From: Isoetes taiwanensis
Lineage: Eukaryota; Streptophyta; Lycopodiopsida; Isoetales; Isoetaceae
Reading direction: 5' to 3'
Assembly: GCA_021234155.1 (NCBI GenBank)
Contig: JAJEKV010000002.1
Location: 33,061,123 to 33,125,122, forward strand
DNA: 64,000 nucleotides
The position numbers and the translations under genes were made by a program. The notes under the pieces were generated by a model, which was given only the letters and a program-made list of their open reading frames with translations, did not search any database and had not been told where the DNA came from. Positions 13,553 through 24,795 of this stretch are shown piece by piece. Position 1 is the first letter of the stretch; every line of letters begins with the position of its first letter.

Positions 13553-14690
13553 ACAAAATCCAACTAGAAGTAAGATGAAATGCCCACTTACGCAAGTTCA
13601 ACCAAACAGGGGGATAAAGTGCAAGTAGGATCTCCTGGCTAGTGAGAGACAGACTGAAAAGAGTGAACAACCACGCCCAAGATTATGTATTCAGAATACA
13701 AATTGGAATTACATTTCAAAACATCCTATAAATAAGTTTGCCCATTGGTAGCAAGTTAGCTTATTACAACTTGCAACTTTGATCTCCTGTGGAATAACCC
13801 TTGCCCAACACGCAAATCACAACTATGCAATCATACAACTTGGCAAAACTTAGTTCAAAGCTTTGTTCAGGTAGATGCACATGGCGAAGAAGGCTTGCAA
13901 ATTATGCTTTGAGAGGTTTATCCTTATGTTCTTCTTCGAAGGATTAAAAATACAAGCAAAAGCAACGAGATTCTCATGAACATAGTACTAGACCTTGCTG
14001 GTTGCATGAACACAGTATCACAACTTGCTATTCAAGCATAATAAGCTATATCTGTATGAATTGGGGATTTGTAAATTCTAGCTCTCATACAAATAAAGAT
14101 AATCTGCAAATTTACCGTGAAGATGAATGTTGTATGTCTCTTATGTGAAAATACTTATATGGCTGCAAAAGAAAGTAAGCAATGTGCCTTGCATGGTGTT
14201 AACCCGGGGGGTTCACCTTTGTTTTCCGTACAAAACATGTGCGTGGGCGATGAAGGGGTTTTTTTGCCATTTTGAAGTACGTATACCTAAGGAGCGCCTT
14301 ACGTTTTGGCGCCCGATCTGCTGTATATCCACGGGTTCAGGGCGCATTCGATGCAGGTGGAGGGACTTACAAATACGTTAAGGGGGCTTTGAAGCTTTGA
14401 TCAAAACTGGAGGATAGATACGTTTAAGGGTTCTTGCATTTCCGGAGTTATGTTTTGAAATTTTTTTTTCCCAGTACAGTTTTTGCCTCACAAAACCTGT
14501 TTTTATAGTTTCTTATCAACGGATTAGAAGTACTTTTTTTCTCAAAACACGTAAGACATTGCCGAGGATTCGCCTGCTTAGTTTTGTTGCCGAGATTCCC
14601 GCGCCTCCATTTCGGTCCTTTCTACAAGTTTTCGGTCCCATATATTTCGCTTCTAATATTTGATGCTTCTTATTTGCAAAGTTGACAAAA
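13553..14690. other. Unassigned sequence
   Basis: No gene recognised. The segment at 14195-14220 contains AACCCGGGGGGTTCACCT, which recurs in inverted orientation near 21527-21556, so both may be ends or parts of the same dispersed repeat. Confidence 0.35.
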
Positions 14691-15430
14691 ATGGAGAAGA
14701 CAAGAGAGTCATCAAGTTGAATGATGGGTGTGGAGTTGTGGACTCCACCTTGGCCTTGTCATCGCCTCCCACGAGTGCACTTTATGCGGATGTACGGCTT
14801 AAAATAAGACGGACGGGTTGCTAGAGGATGACAAAGAATTTGCATTTCTTGGAGATAGGGAAGTGGCCTTCACACCAAGGCAGAGCTAAGGTTTAAGGTT
14901 TCTACCGACGAGATTACAATCAAGGTGGTTGGGGAGCATGCACATAAAAGGCAAAGGACTGCAGCTTGAAAGCATTGCATCTCTAAATCACCAATTTGTG
15001 ATGATAGACGAAACTGCCATAGCCGAGGGATCGCACCAATGAAGAGGTAAACGACGATGAACTCCATCTAGTTGAAAATGCTTCCTTTTAGATGATGTGC
15101 CGATCTGAATTCAGCAAAGGGCAAGTTGCTATCCAAGTTAGCAACTAAATTTGATGTTGCCGATGGCAACATGCCGCGGAAGAAGTTGAGCGTGAAGTTG
15201 AAGCAAAGAAATCGAAAGGACAGTTTGAATTGTGCTCTTATGATGTCCATGGTAAAGCAAAGATTTTTCTATTTGGTGTATTGAATGTGAAAAGAAATAT
15301 GGGAAAGGCGGAGATGATACCATGTGTAACTTTGAACGCAGCCATCTAAATTCCAAGGGCCATGCCGAGAATTATGAGCGTAACCTCAAGGTTGAAGAAA
15401 AGGGTCTCACGGGGGTCTCGCAGACGAGGA
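14690..15430 (+). pseudogene. Transposon-type zinc-finger coding fragment
   Basis: At 15274-15400 frame 1 reads WCIECEKKYG, then MCNFERSHLNSKGH and an acidic/basic tail. The spacing is C-x2-C, about 18 residues, H-x5-H, which is compatible with a BED-like or C2H2 DNA-binding finger at the N-terminus of a transposase. Just upstream, in another frame, the sequence reads EAKKSKGQFELCSYDVHGKA; one single-base indel near 15259 joins the two frames, so this coding region is broken. Upstream to 14690 only scattered coding-like pieces remain. It lies 2 kb before a transposase-like core on the same strand and is probably part of the same element. The finger is visible; the link is inference. Confidence 0.45.
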
Positions 15431-15720
15431 AACAGAGGATCAGCCTTGTAATGAAGAGGAAGAGTTGCATGTATCCAAAGAGAACCAAGCTCTAGTTGAA
15501 AGTACGTTTTCTCATTGCCATTGCAAAGTTTCAAGAGGAAACTAGAGTATTCGATGTTGTGTTTAAGCTTTACGAGAATACCATTGGTGGATTTGTAAGT
15601 GTTGAAGACATTCAGATCATTTGTGTCATGTGTGAAAGGCTCCTTGAGCTGTTTCCCAAATCTGAAGTCTCATTGGCCATATGAAAGACCATATTCTCTC
15701 AAAGAGGCACGCATGCCGCC

Positions 15721-16035
15721 ATGAATATTGAGAAGGATTCAGATGAGCAAAGAACAAGAGGTGGGCGGCCCAAGAAATCTGCTGAACCAGACCCGAATCA
15801 AGGGAGTTTGCTTAAGTTTTTGCAAAGGGTGCTTACATTTTATTTGCTACAAGTGTTCATATTTTACCTTGTCTTTCTTACTGATTTTTACTTTGCTCCT
15901 TTACCTTCTATACCTTGTTTTTCTCAATGATTTTTTACTTTGCCTTGTTTTGCAGCCTACCCCTCCATCTACGAAAGCAGCCAAGCATCATCAAGTAATA
16001 GTTCACGGAGTATACAAAACCGCCTTTGTAAGCCT
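15721..16035 (+). pseudogene. AT-hook-like exon plus following exon of the same element
   Basis: Frame 1 from 15721 contains RTRGGRPKKSAEPDPNQG, where GGRPKK resembles the GRP core of an AT-hook minor-groove-binding motif. The frame then turns hydrophobic in a T-rich stretch that looks intronic. TTTGCAG at about 15955 is a plausible acceptor before a frame reading PTPPSTKAAKHHQVIVHG. It sits between the zinc-finger fragment and the transposase core, same strand. Function is inferred only from this position; splicing is not proven. Confidence 0.3.
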
Positions 16036-16059
16036 TGTAACATTTATTGTATTGTAAGT

Positions 16060-17380
16060 TTGTAGATTATTTAGACTTCGTTGTCTTTCCCCAACGTAAA
16101 CATCTTTGGCTTTACTATGTTGGGGCTTTTGGCAAAACAAATATAAGTATGGTGGGAAGTATGGAGATAAAGCCAAGGATTTAAGACCCTTTCTCATGAT
16201 GAGCTGAAAATGGGAACAAAATGGTATTGTGAACCTACATTGCAAAGATACATTAGTGGTTGGGCGTAATGTAATCCATGTTAGTGGCACGCTTAGGCAT
16301 AATGGCGCAAGAGGATTAGCCTTAGTGGTGAACCCTTTGTTAATTATCAATGTTCACTTTGTGCCGCTATTCAAGGAAAAAGATTTTTACATGAGGGTGC
16401 ATAGGCAAACCGATGATAAGGTAGCAAGGGGACTTAGAACTACTAAATTACGATAGATCAGATTATCCTAATAGCATAGAGGTTAAAAAAATGGCTAGGT
16501 CTGGCTGGTCCGAGATAAGGAAGTTGAAAGCGAGTTAATGTTTTCCCGAATGAGAGTTGTGGCATTGTCAATGAAGGAAAGGTCACTTAGAGGAAGTTTG
16601 GAGGAGTCCATGAACGTAAAGGATGTGAACAGATTTTGCCAAGACATAGTGGAGGCACATCGGCAAGGAAAATTTAGTGGTAGGCCAGCTTTGTGGGATT
16701 TTTAAGGACATAGCTCAAAACATAATCAGACCTCGCCATAGAAGAAGATATAGAGAAACCACGAAAAGCATTGTTTGAAACAATAAAGATTTGGGGAGGG
16801 AGAAGAATGCACAATTTTCTTTCTAAAAACTTTGCAGGCCCAAGTATGTCCACCACGATGCTTCTACACGAGAAAGCTTCTTTTACAAAGTCGGTATCGT
16901 GGAAGACACATTCAAGCATCTTGCTCAAACCTATTCTCGACACATGCAACGCCAAGCCTTGATTTGGGTGGAATTCCAAAGAATTGTGGCCGAGGATGAG
17001 ACCGTGGTGAAGAGGGTCTGTTCGTTGGATTCCTAGAGATGATTGTTTACTAGGCTTTTGTGGAAAGAAGGAAGGACATGTCTCCAAATGGCACCTTTGA
17101 GGTGATTGTTGGCTGCAAATGAAGAGGGCTACAATGTCATTAATGGCGGGCCTTCGAGGAGAATGTGATTTCTCACTATGCAAGAGTTCTTATTGTAAAC
17201 CCATTGCACAAGAAGCTGCCCAAGCTTGTCCTTGCTATTATTCTTACGTGTAATAGATTCGATCACCTTGAAGTAAGATGTCGCGGGAACCGAATCCGTG
17301 AGTTGTGGAATGCACACTTGAGAATGGTAGTTGGCCCTCTAATCGCCACCACCGGATGGAGATTCAAGACTAAGAGCATG
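16060..17380 (+). pseudogene. Degraded middle part of the transposon coding region
   Basis: Plus-strand coding-like pieces in several frames lie here, for example TLRHNGARGLALVVNPLLI near 16280-16350 and RCRGNRIRELWNAHLRMVV near 17280-17335. Stops and frame changes separate them. They fill the gap between the zinc finger and the transposase C-terminal half, so the simplest reading is one eroded transposase gene. I cannot place catalytic residues in this part. Confidence 0.3.
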
Positions 17381-17381
17381 C

Positions 17382-19490
17382 ATGTTTGAGGACTACACAT
17401 CAAAGGGCTCTAGGGACTCTACATTTGAAGTGCCATGGATTGGTTGGCCTTTAAGTGCCTCAATTAATGATGATGTTTATGGCCCCATGATCAAGATTTC
17501 GTGCACAATGGCAAGAAGCTTGTCAATCCGCTGGACAAAGGCATCTAGAAGATTGTACTTAGGGAACGAGCTAGTCACTCTTAATGACATACACCATGTC
17601 TTTGAGTTGTGCCAAGGGAGGCATGGGCTGGAACTTGGAGATGTGAAGCGGCAGGATAGGCAAAACTGGAGGGCTGCCCAACGCCTTGCCTCTAGAAAGG
17701 TTCAAGGGTGCTTGGACGACCTCAGAAATGGTACTGCAGGCCCACCAGCTCGGAATTTGGGGACAAAAGTTTATTTGGAAATTGTGGCGACCTATATTGA
17801 CATCTTCTTGTCACCTACTATGGACCTGAGAGCAAGGGTTAAGGCTGCTGCAACAGTTTCCTTTTTTTTTAGGTGTGCAAGAATAGCTTTTGCTTCTTTT
17901 AGTTTGGATTGGTAACTGAAATTCTGGGAATTTGCTAATGATTCAAGTTCTTGTTCATAACAGACTTTGGAGGCTATGGTTGAAGGACCAAAGCACGTAT
18001 TCGTTGAGTAAAAACTTCATTAGTCGGGAAACTTTCATAGATGTGCAATTGTCATGTCATTTTGTTGTGCTGCTCATTAAGTATTTCAGGGATAAATTTG
18101 GCCATTTAGAGTTGCCCTTACAGTGCACAGGATCGGACGTGTGCGAAAACTTCTTCTCCAAAGTGGGTGGCATGGTGCGTAATGAGAGGTCGTATGATGG
18201 GGCAGACTTGTTGGAGAGTGCCTCTGCTTTGAATCATATCTCTGAATTTCAGGCTGCCACGACCCTCTTATTTCCGGCAGCTCATGTCAAGCAAGAGCAC
18301 ATTTGGCAGGAGTTAGAAAAAAAGGTAGATACTGATGGTAAAGTGCTGAACTGTGACCTTTCAGATTTCAGTGGCGTGGATACGGACGAGAAGATTGTTG
18401 CTGCTTTAAAGGAAGGGCTTATTGCTGCACAAGAATTGTGCGAGAGTGTCGGTATTACATGCACGGGCACTGATCCATGGTTTAATGAACCATGGAAATT
18501 TGAGGATTGCTTTAAAAGTAATTTCTCGCTAGACTTGAGTTCTAACATTGTAGGAGATGAGACCGATGTTGTGGAAGAGAGCACGGAGCCTCAAGGTGAA
18601 GAAGTAGTAAGTGAGGCTGATGTGGCCAGATCTGAATTACGTCATGTATTTGATGAAATGTTGGACGAATGTGAAAGGAAAAAGCCCTCTCATGTATCTT
18701 GGCATGTTGAGATGGAAGGGAAGAGAATCTTTAAGTCAACCATTGTGAGTCATTTAAATGGAAACCCGTGGCTTTCGAAGGATAGGTTGACTAGAGTTAG
18801 GACTTTGGTATATTCCATTGAAGATAATAATGTTAGTGCACAGACTCTACTAGGCATTGGAACAGACTGTGCGGTCTACTTTGAAGAACCTGTGGAAGAA
18901 ACGGTGGTACCACAGACTAGACATGCTACAGCCAAAAAGAAGCAGAAATCTGTGTCAATTCAAAAGGTTTGGTACCTTGGAAGGGTATTGAGCATGAGGA
19001 GGAAGTCCGGCAAAGGCGTGGAGAGAGAGAGAGAGCCCGTGGACTTGGTTAAACGCCCTTCCTTTGAAGTTCAAATAAATCTAGCATATTACGTAAAACA
19101 CGCTGGCAAGGATGCCAAGTCCATATGGTTTACATACGATCTGACCGATAATAGACTCATAGACCTTGAGTCTATCATATCTCTTGCATGTTTAAAATAT
19201 GACCCTGCCAAAAACATTTACCATCTGCATGATAATGATAGGGTACAGCTGAATAAGTTTGTACGTGAGCAAAATAATGGTAGGATTGTGCTGTCATTAG
19301 GGCCACTAAATGGTTATAGTCTGCTACTAACTATTATTTCTTTTTGTTTTGTAGGGGACAAGGGAAAGCAAAAGCTTTAGGGAATGCAAAGAAGTCGAGG
19401 CGTATATTTGTTCCCATCAGAGTGTATTATCAAACAACATGCAAATTGTTTAATTATGGAAGCAGATACTCCTTATGGCAAAGATGGTAA
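17382..19490 (+). pseudogene. P-element/THAP-like transposase, C-terminal half, broken
   Basis: Two long open frames (17382-17915 and 17932-19380) are joined by a frameshift near 17880-17935. A second frame around 17490-17535 reads DFVHNGKKLVNPLDK, resembling the D-x2-H-x2-K block of P-type transposases. It is followed in the main frame by RRLYLGNELVTLNDIHHVF, then RQDRQNWRAAQRLASRKVQ, then in the second frame LSCHFVVLLIKYFRDKF and GSDVCENFFSKVGG, which resembles the conserved 'ENFFS' region near the C-terminus of P/THAP9-type proteins. The rest (18200-19320) is acidic, then basic, without known motifs. A short intron is plausible near 19318-19354: TACTAAC branch-like sequence, T-tract, TTTTGTAG, then a basic frame (RGQGKAKALGNAKKSRRIF). 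Assignment rests on motif resemblance from memory; hAT or another DDE family cannot be excluded. Confidence 0.5.
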
Positions 19491-20440
19491 GACTACATTT
19501 TGCCATTTATATTTTAGCCTTAAGAGAAGAAGTATCAGCCTTTCAAAAACCAAGAACTCGCTTGGTTTACTTTATGAGATGCCAAACTACATGATGAACT
19601 CAAGGTTTGAAAGGAGAAGACAATGGGAAAGATAACAAGAATAATTTCATGTCCTATCTCGGCAAAGAACTTAGTTTTAAGATAGTATTACGGTTTGAAG
19701 TTGCATAACTCAGATGCCTAAAACTCTATGCCTGATTTTGATACATAAAGGCTGGCCTGGGAATGCAATAACAATCTGTTTGCTTAAACATTATGTTCAA
19801 AACACTTAAGGGGTTTTACTTGTGATTGTGACGACATTGTGATCCTACTTAAGGGTTTTACTTGTGATTGTTTAAGGCGTAAACAATGGTTACCGATATG
19901 CTTTATAGAGTTTATGGTCTTGCTGAAAAAAATGGATGCATGCACTTGTATCTTTCCTTCTGAAAAGCAAACAGAGGTATGCAATTATTTTTAGCAAAGC
20001 ATGAACATTATTACATGGACATTTTAACATCTAAACACTGATTTAAGCATGAACATTTCAGGGTTATAAACATTTAAACACAGGTCGTAAATAAGGCACT
20101 GTATTGATCTGATGTATCAAATGAATAACCCTACCTACAGATCTTTAATTTCCTGTCAAGTAATAGAAAAAAGAGATTTCATATGATAATCATACCATTT
20201 TTCCTACGGACTATACTTCTAAACAACACTTCCAAACTACCTAACCTGAATATATGTTGCACTACGAAATCAAGAGACAAAATTTCAGAAAACATATCAT
20301 ATCATATTATGTATTCACATGGGATTCACATAAAAAGGAACCAGTTTACATATCATGCACAAAAAAAAAGATCTGGCCCAAAAGTTTACATCGACTTGTT
20401 CACAACATAAGTTAAGGAGCCCGGTGATTTCATATACATA
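19491..20440. other. Noncoding AT-rich stretch
   Basis: No gene recognised. A near-exact ~24 bp direct repeat (CTTAAGGGGTTTTACTTGTG and its one-base-shorter copy) lies at about 19804 and 19851. Confidence 0.4.
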
Positions 20441-20466
20441 GCCGTGGAAAGCAAAAACCTAGGATA

Positions 20467-20890
20467 CTAAGAAGGGGAACAAGCCACTACACGCCAAGCG
20501 GTGAGGAGGCATCCTCAGCCCACCTAACAGTTCATTGTCTTCAGCAAAATCTTCATCTTCAACAGGGCGTTTCTTCATTGACATGCACCCCATCAACCCA
20601 ATCGCAAAACCTTTTCGTAAAGGTAAGCTCCTATTTCTTGCAAGCGAGACATCTCTTCACAAAAGTTAAAACGAGCCACAATTTTCATTGTGGTGCCGTA
20701 ACCACCGTAATGCTCGAAAAACGGATTCGAACCGGATCCGTGATCCGATCCGGCAGATTCATCCAGCGGCGCTTTGGCGCTGGTCTTGGTCCCGCCATTC
20801 GACAAATTGAAAGAGGTAGAAGGCTAAGGAGATGGAAGGCTTAACGAATGAGATGGAAGTCGAAGGAGATGGAGGTCGGATTATATAGTT
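20467..20890 (-). other. Possible minus-strand promoter and small exon
   Basis: Read on the minus strand, CTATATAA (20881-20888) is followed by a pyrimidine-rich leader of about 80 nt and then coding-like sequence. One frame without a clear ATG includes SNPFFEHYGGYGTTMKIVAR; another, at about 20467-20600, reads MKKRPVEDEDFAEDNELLGG and ends at a stop at 20467-20469. A frame change or intron would be needed to join them. I do not recognise the protein. TATA box, CT-rich leader and ordered amino-acid composition are the only support; it could be the 5' part of a real gene or a transposon promoter. Confidence 0.25.
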
Positions 20891-20984
20891 GCATGCCGAG
20901 CCCGCCAAAACCTTAATGATAAACCTTAATGAAAAATCCTATTGCCATAATGTGAAATCTGAAAAGGCGTACACCCAATAATAA

Positions 20985-21165
20985 ACCCTAATACCCTATT
21001 CTATTAACACAATAATTCAATCTATTAACCCAATAACTATTAACTATTAACACTATTAGCCTAACTATTAACACTATTAGCCTACTATTAGCCTAACCCT
21101 ATTAACACAATAATAGAATCCATTAACCCTAACTATTAACCCAATAAAAAATCTATTAACCCCGC
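20985..21165. repeat. CTATTAAC-type degenerate minisatellite
   Basis: About 180 bp built from repeats of CTATTAAC with variants such as CTATTAACACAATAA and ACTATTAGCC. Pieces such as TTAACCCTAAC look telomere-like by chance but the array does not follow the TTTAGGG plant telomere unit. Confidence 0.8.
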
Positions 21166-21570
21166 TGGTTGGTGTTCCCTCGCTTTTTTTTTTTTCAAAG
21201 ACCACCGCTTGACCACCATTGAACTAAGAGGGACCATTGAACCATTGAACCCTAAACCTTCATGGAGCTCTACAGTCCTCTAGTCCTGTGCAAAATTAGG
21301 AGGTCGAATGTAAATATAAGGTAGAGGGTAGGCTACATTAGTGATATCCTGGCGTGAAAATAAGGTTAAGGGTAGGGTCAATGGGGAGTGGACTAGGCGT
21401 AAAAGTATGGAATCAGGTATTATTTTTCACAAACACCAGACTGTATACATAGGGGTTTCTATGGGGGGAGAGCCGTATACGGAGGGGTTTCTCCCGACCC
21501 CTGGAACGCACATGCCATATCCCCTTTACATAGAGGTGAACCCCCCGGGGGTGTTAAGTACTAAAGGGAC

Positions 21571-21693
21571 TCAACATGCATGCATTGCATGGTATGCATG
21601 CACTGTGTGCATGCATTGTAAAGTGCACTTATTATGCATGGTATGCATGCACTGTGTGCATGCATTGTGTGCACGCCTGCAATGCATGCATGT
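21571..21693. repeat. TGCATGCA-rich tract
   Basis: About 120 bp densely filled with CATGCATG/TGCATGCA words, including a 49-bp internal duplication (second copy starts about 21640). Similar CATGCATG-rich cores occur inside the duplicated segments at 32829-32866 and 33203-33240. Confidence 0.8.
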
Positions 21694-24540
21694 CAAAACC
21701 ATAGGTTGGGAATTGAAACTAACAAGAAATACAACACGAGCTCTATAAATACTGTCGGCATACCCCAAATACAACAATAGAATCACATGTGAACCATAGC
21801 AAAATGGCCGTAAACTTATACCTTTTGCGCGACCTGCATGTCCAATATCTCTTGAATGTAAAATGTCAGTAGTCCTACTTAAGGGTCATGTATACCAGTT
21901 GGTTAGGTATAACCTCGGGGGATGCACCTTTGAGCATATGCCACCTATGTGCTTAGGGTAATGACAACTACCCCTTTATATGTACATCAAAGCCTTGAAA
22001 AAATACCCCTTCCATCAGGAAAGTACACTAGAATTTCAGTAAGAGGGGGGCTTAAAACACTAGAATACGTAGAGAAATACCGGAAAAAACCTTGTCCAGA
22101 CACTCACGTGGTTTATATGGGGTCTTCTATATGAATTTCGTGGAGGTGTAGCCAACCTATCATATCATGCCAAGATAGGTGTAAATTCCAGGTAGTTCTG
22201 AAGAGTGTGGCACTCAATTATAACTCCCAGTTGATAGCATTGCCAGATCATGTTTTCTTGCTCTCACCAGGACCCATATATTGTCTCAATTTTGAGGTGA
22301 AGCCCTCCTATAGGGGTATGATTTTCCATGCGTAAATGTGCTAACAAGTGTTGTGAACCTTCGGCAAGCATAAAACTAATTTGATCTTAGTGCAATTTCT
22401 TTATCATCACAAAGCACTATTATCTTACTTAGAAAACATGTGTTTTAGTACTGTTTCAGGCGGTTGAGATCCTCATTGTTATGCACTTATATGCATCCAT
22501 GTACCTACACATTCCATCTGGAGAACCAGATGGATCGTTTATCATTTCAGTAGGCTTTAAGGTGTTGCGGACCCATGGCCATTATATAGGTGAGGTTTTA
22601 AAGGCTTGAGCCTTCTATGCTTACCACTTTCTGATAGTAATGATGTGACATTCCAGACCAGCTCTGTAAAGAGGTAGAAACTTAGTCTCTTGAAGAATTT
22701 GATATGGGATTGTAAAGTTTACTCTAAGTGCTTGAGTTAGAAAGGCTTTTCTATACCCATTCCAAATCCTCTTTGGTAAGTGATATCAATTGAAACTATG
22801 CTTCCACTCTATATAGCAGCACTGGCTCCCTGAACAAGTACGACTAAAGTAACTAGTTGTAAAGCTCTACTTTGTGACAGTTGTTCTGCATTGCATAGAA
22901 AGTCTTCCAGCCTATTGTCACCTGTTGCCTATAAGTATCCCAATATGTTGTAATAGTGAACTCCACTTCCAAGTATTTGTTTCACTACTTCTACAATTTG
23001 ACCTTGGTAAGTGGAACAAGACTACCTCTGTTAGCTCAAAGATAACATCTGGAGCACCTTGATTTTGCCGGAATTGACGTGCATTGCAGTGGTTTGGCAG
23101 AAAGTACTCAAGACATCTAGATGTTGTTGCATACTCATTGATGTGTATGCTAAGCGGTCCATGTCATTCGTGAATATTAGTTGCTAGGATGATATGGTGA
23201 GCCTCCCCCCTTGCACACCCCACCCTGCCCCCCAAACCCGTCGTTGTGTATATCATTTGCCTGTACTAATGAATTGTTATATATAACTTAATTTGTCAAC
23301 CTATAGTCTAAAACATATAGTCTTAATACCAAAAGCTGTCCATCAAAACACAAAAGTATATTTGTCTAGAAAACAATTTCACATCCACTCTTGTCCATAC
23401 AAGGAATGTCAACTAAAGCGACATTTCCACAACAACATGGAGCACCAAATTAATGGATGATTCTCAGATGCTTCAGGGCAATGTGTAAATGGGGCTGAGT
23501 ACGTTGGCATGCTAATCTGAAGTTTACTAGTGGTTCTAGCCAAATTGCAGGGAATAACAAAAGCTCTTTCTAACAATTATTTCGGATTAAGCTCCACTTT
23601 GCAGCCTTGCTTTTTATTATAATTACAACTATCATATGTGTATAGCTTAGCCCATAAGGACTAAGGCCATGAGGTTATTAATATGCTTCCTATTATGTAT
23701 AATTCCCATTGTAGCATGTATTCAGTTCCGCCCATAAGGACTACGGCCACGAGGTTATCTCCACCTTCCATTGTTCTAGGTGAGTGCAGAAGATAATGAC
23801 ACAAAACAAGGTTGTGCTCGTTGCACGACTTAATATATATCCCATGCCATGAGCTGATGGCAGCCATGCATCACGTCTAAAAGTTAAACGAAATAGATTC
23901 ATTTTCTTTCTCATGGCTCATCAATAATGGTATTATGGTGAATTGTACACATGTGTATCGTTAATGATTTCCATGTTTTTCTTGTGCACACAGGAAATTG
24001 TTGTCAAGGAAATGTCTTGAACTCATGGATGTTCTTTTAGCCTTCTTGTGTAAGGGAATGTCTCTTTGCTTCATATTCATTGCATGGGAACAATGACAAA
24101 AGCCACGTGGAAGCGGCACACACTCATTCATTTAAGATGAAGAACAAATATGTGCAACTATGTTCTAACATCACAACATATCTATGGTGCTAAAAACAGA
24201 ATGTAAAATGAACTTGCAAGTAAACAAATTGCAATTGAATGCAATTCAATATCTCACATGGTGCAATATGAGGGCAAAACTGCACCTAACATGTGTTTTC
24301 TAAGCTTCAACGTGTTTGGCGGATGCCCTTTTTGGTGGTATCATGCAATATCTAGACAAAAAAAGTCCTCCAACAATGACAACATGATGCACAAGTTCCT
24401 TGGAAAATAACAGTACGCTCATTGCATTGGTTGTATATGAACCGTTAGATAAGGTTCTATGTCAACCATGAGATGCAATTCAATTTGAGGTTGAGCTTCC
24501 TGACTATTTCCAGGCCGTGTGAGAAACAAACAATGGAAGA
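21694..24540. other. Noncoding stretch upstream of the polyketide synthase gene
   Basis: No gene, RNA or transposon ends recognised. Open frames are below about 70 codons and lack motifs. A short direct repeat (CCCATAAGGACTA, about 23650 and 23731) is present. Distal promoter elements of the downstream gene may lie here but I cannot point to any. Confidence 0.4.
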
Positions 24541-24585
24541 ATAATCTAACCTTTAAGTAAACTTTTGAGTTTGGAGGGGTCAAGG

Positions 24586-24637
24586 GCTTTTCCTGGCCAC
24601 AAAAGAATCAAGCTTTTCCTGGCCACAAAAGAATTAA
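24586..24637. repeat. 26-bp tandem duplication upstream of the CHS-like gene
   Basis: Two 26-bp copies starting GCTTTTCCTGGCCACAAAAG lie 160-210 bp upstream of the start codon. They differ at one or two bases. A promoter role is possible but unproven. Confidence 0.85.
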
Positions 24638-24672
24638 GCCATGTTAGTCGGAACAAAATTGGTGGAAAAAAG

Positions 24673-24678
24673 CACGTG
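24673..24678 (+). promoter_or_regulatory. G-box (CACGTG) of the CHS-like gene
   Basis: A perfect CACGTG lies 118-123 bp upstream of the ATG and is followed at once by CCCACCTTC, a weak MYB/ACC-type match. In seed-plant chalcone synthase promoters a G-box beside a MYB/H-box element mediates light and bZIP/MYB control; conservation of that logic here is inference. No clear TATA box is seen; TAATATTAA at about 24709 is the nearest candidate. Confidence 0.5.
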
Positions 24679-24795
24679 CCCACCTTCTGGTCTGGTCTCT
24701 GGTTTTGGGCTAATATTAAGCCTTCTGTTTTTCTCAAACTCCCCAAACAGCCTTCCCTTCTTCCTTCGCAAAGCAGCAAGCGGAACTCATCGGCT

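Noticed and set aside
16003-16350. Minus-strand 115-codon frame
   Set aside because: It overlaps plus-strand transposon coding-like sequence and has no recognisable motif.
20985-21165. Interstitial telomere repeat
   Set aside because: CTATTAAC units do not match TTTAGGG/CCCTAAA; only isolated AACCCTAA words occur.
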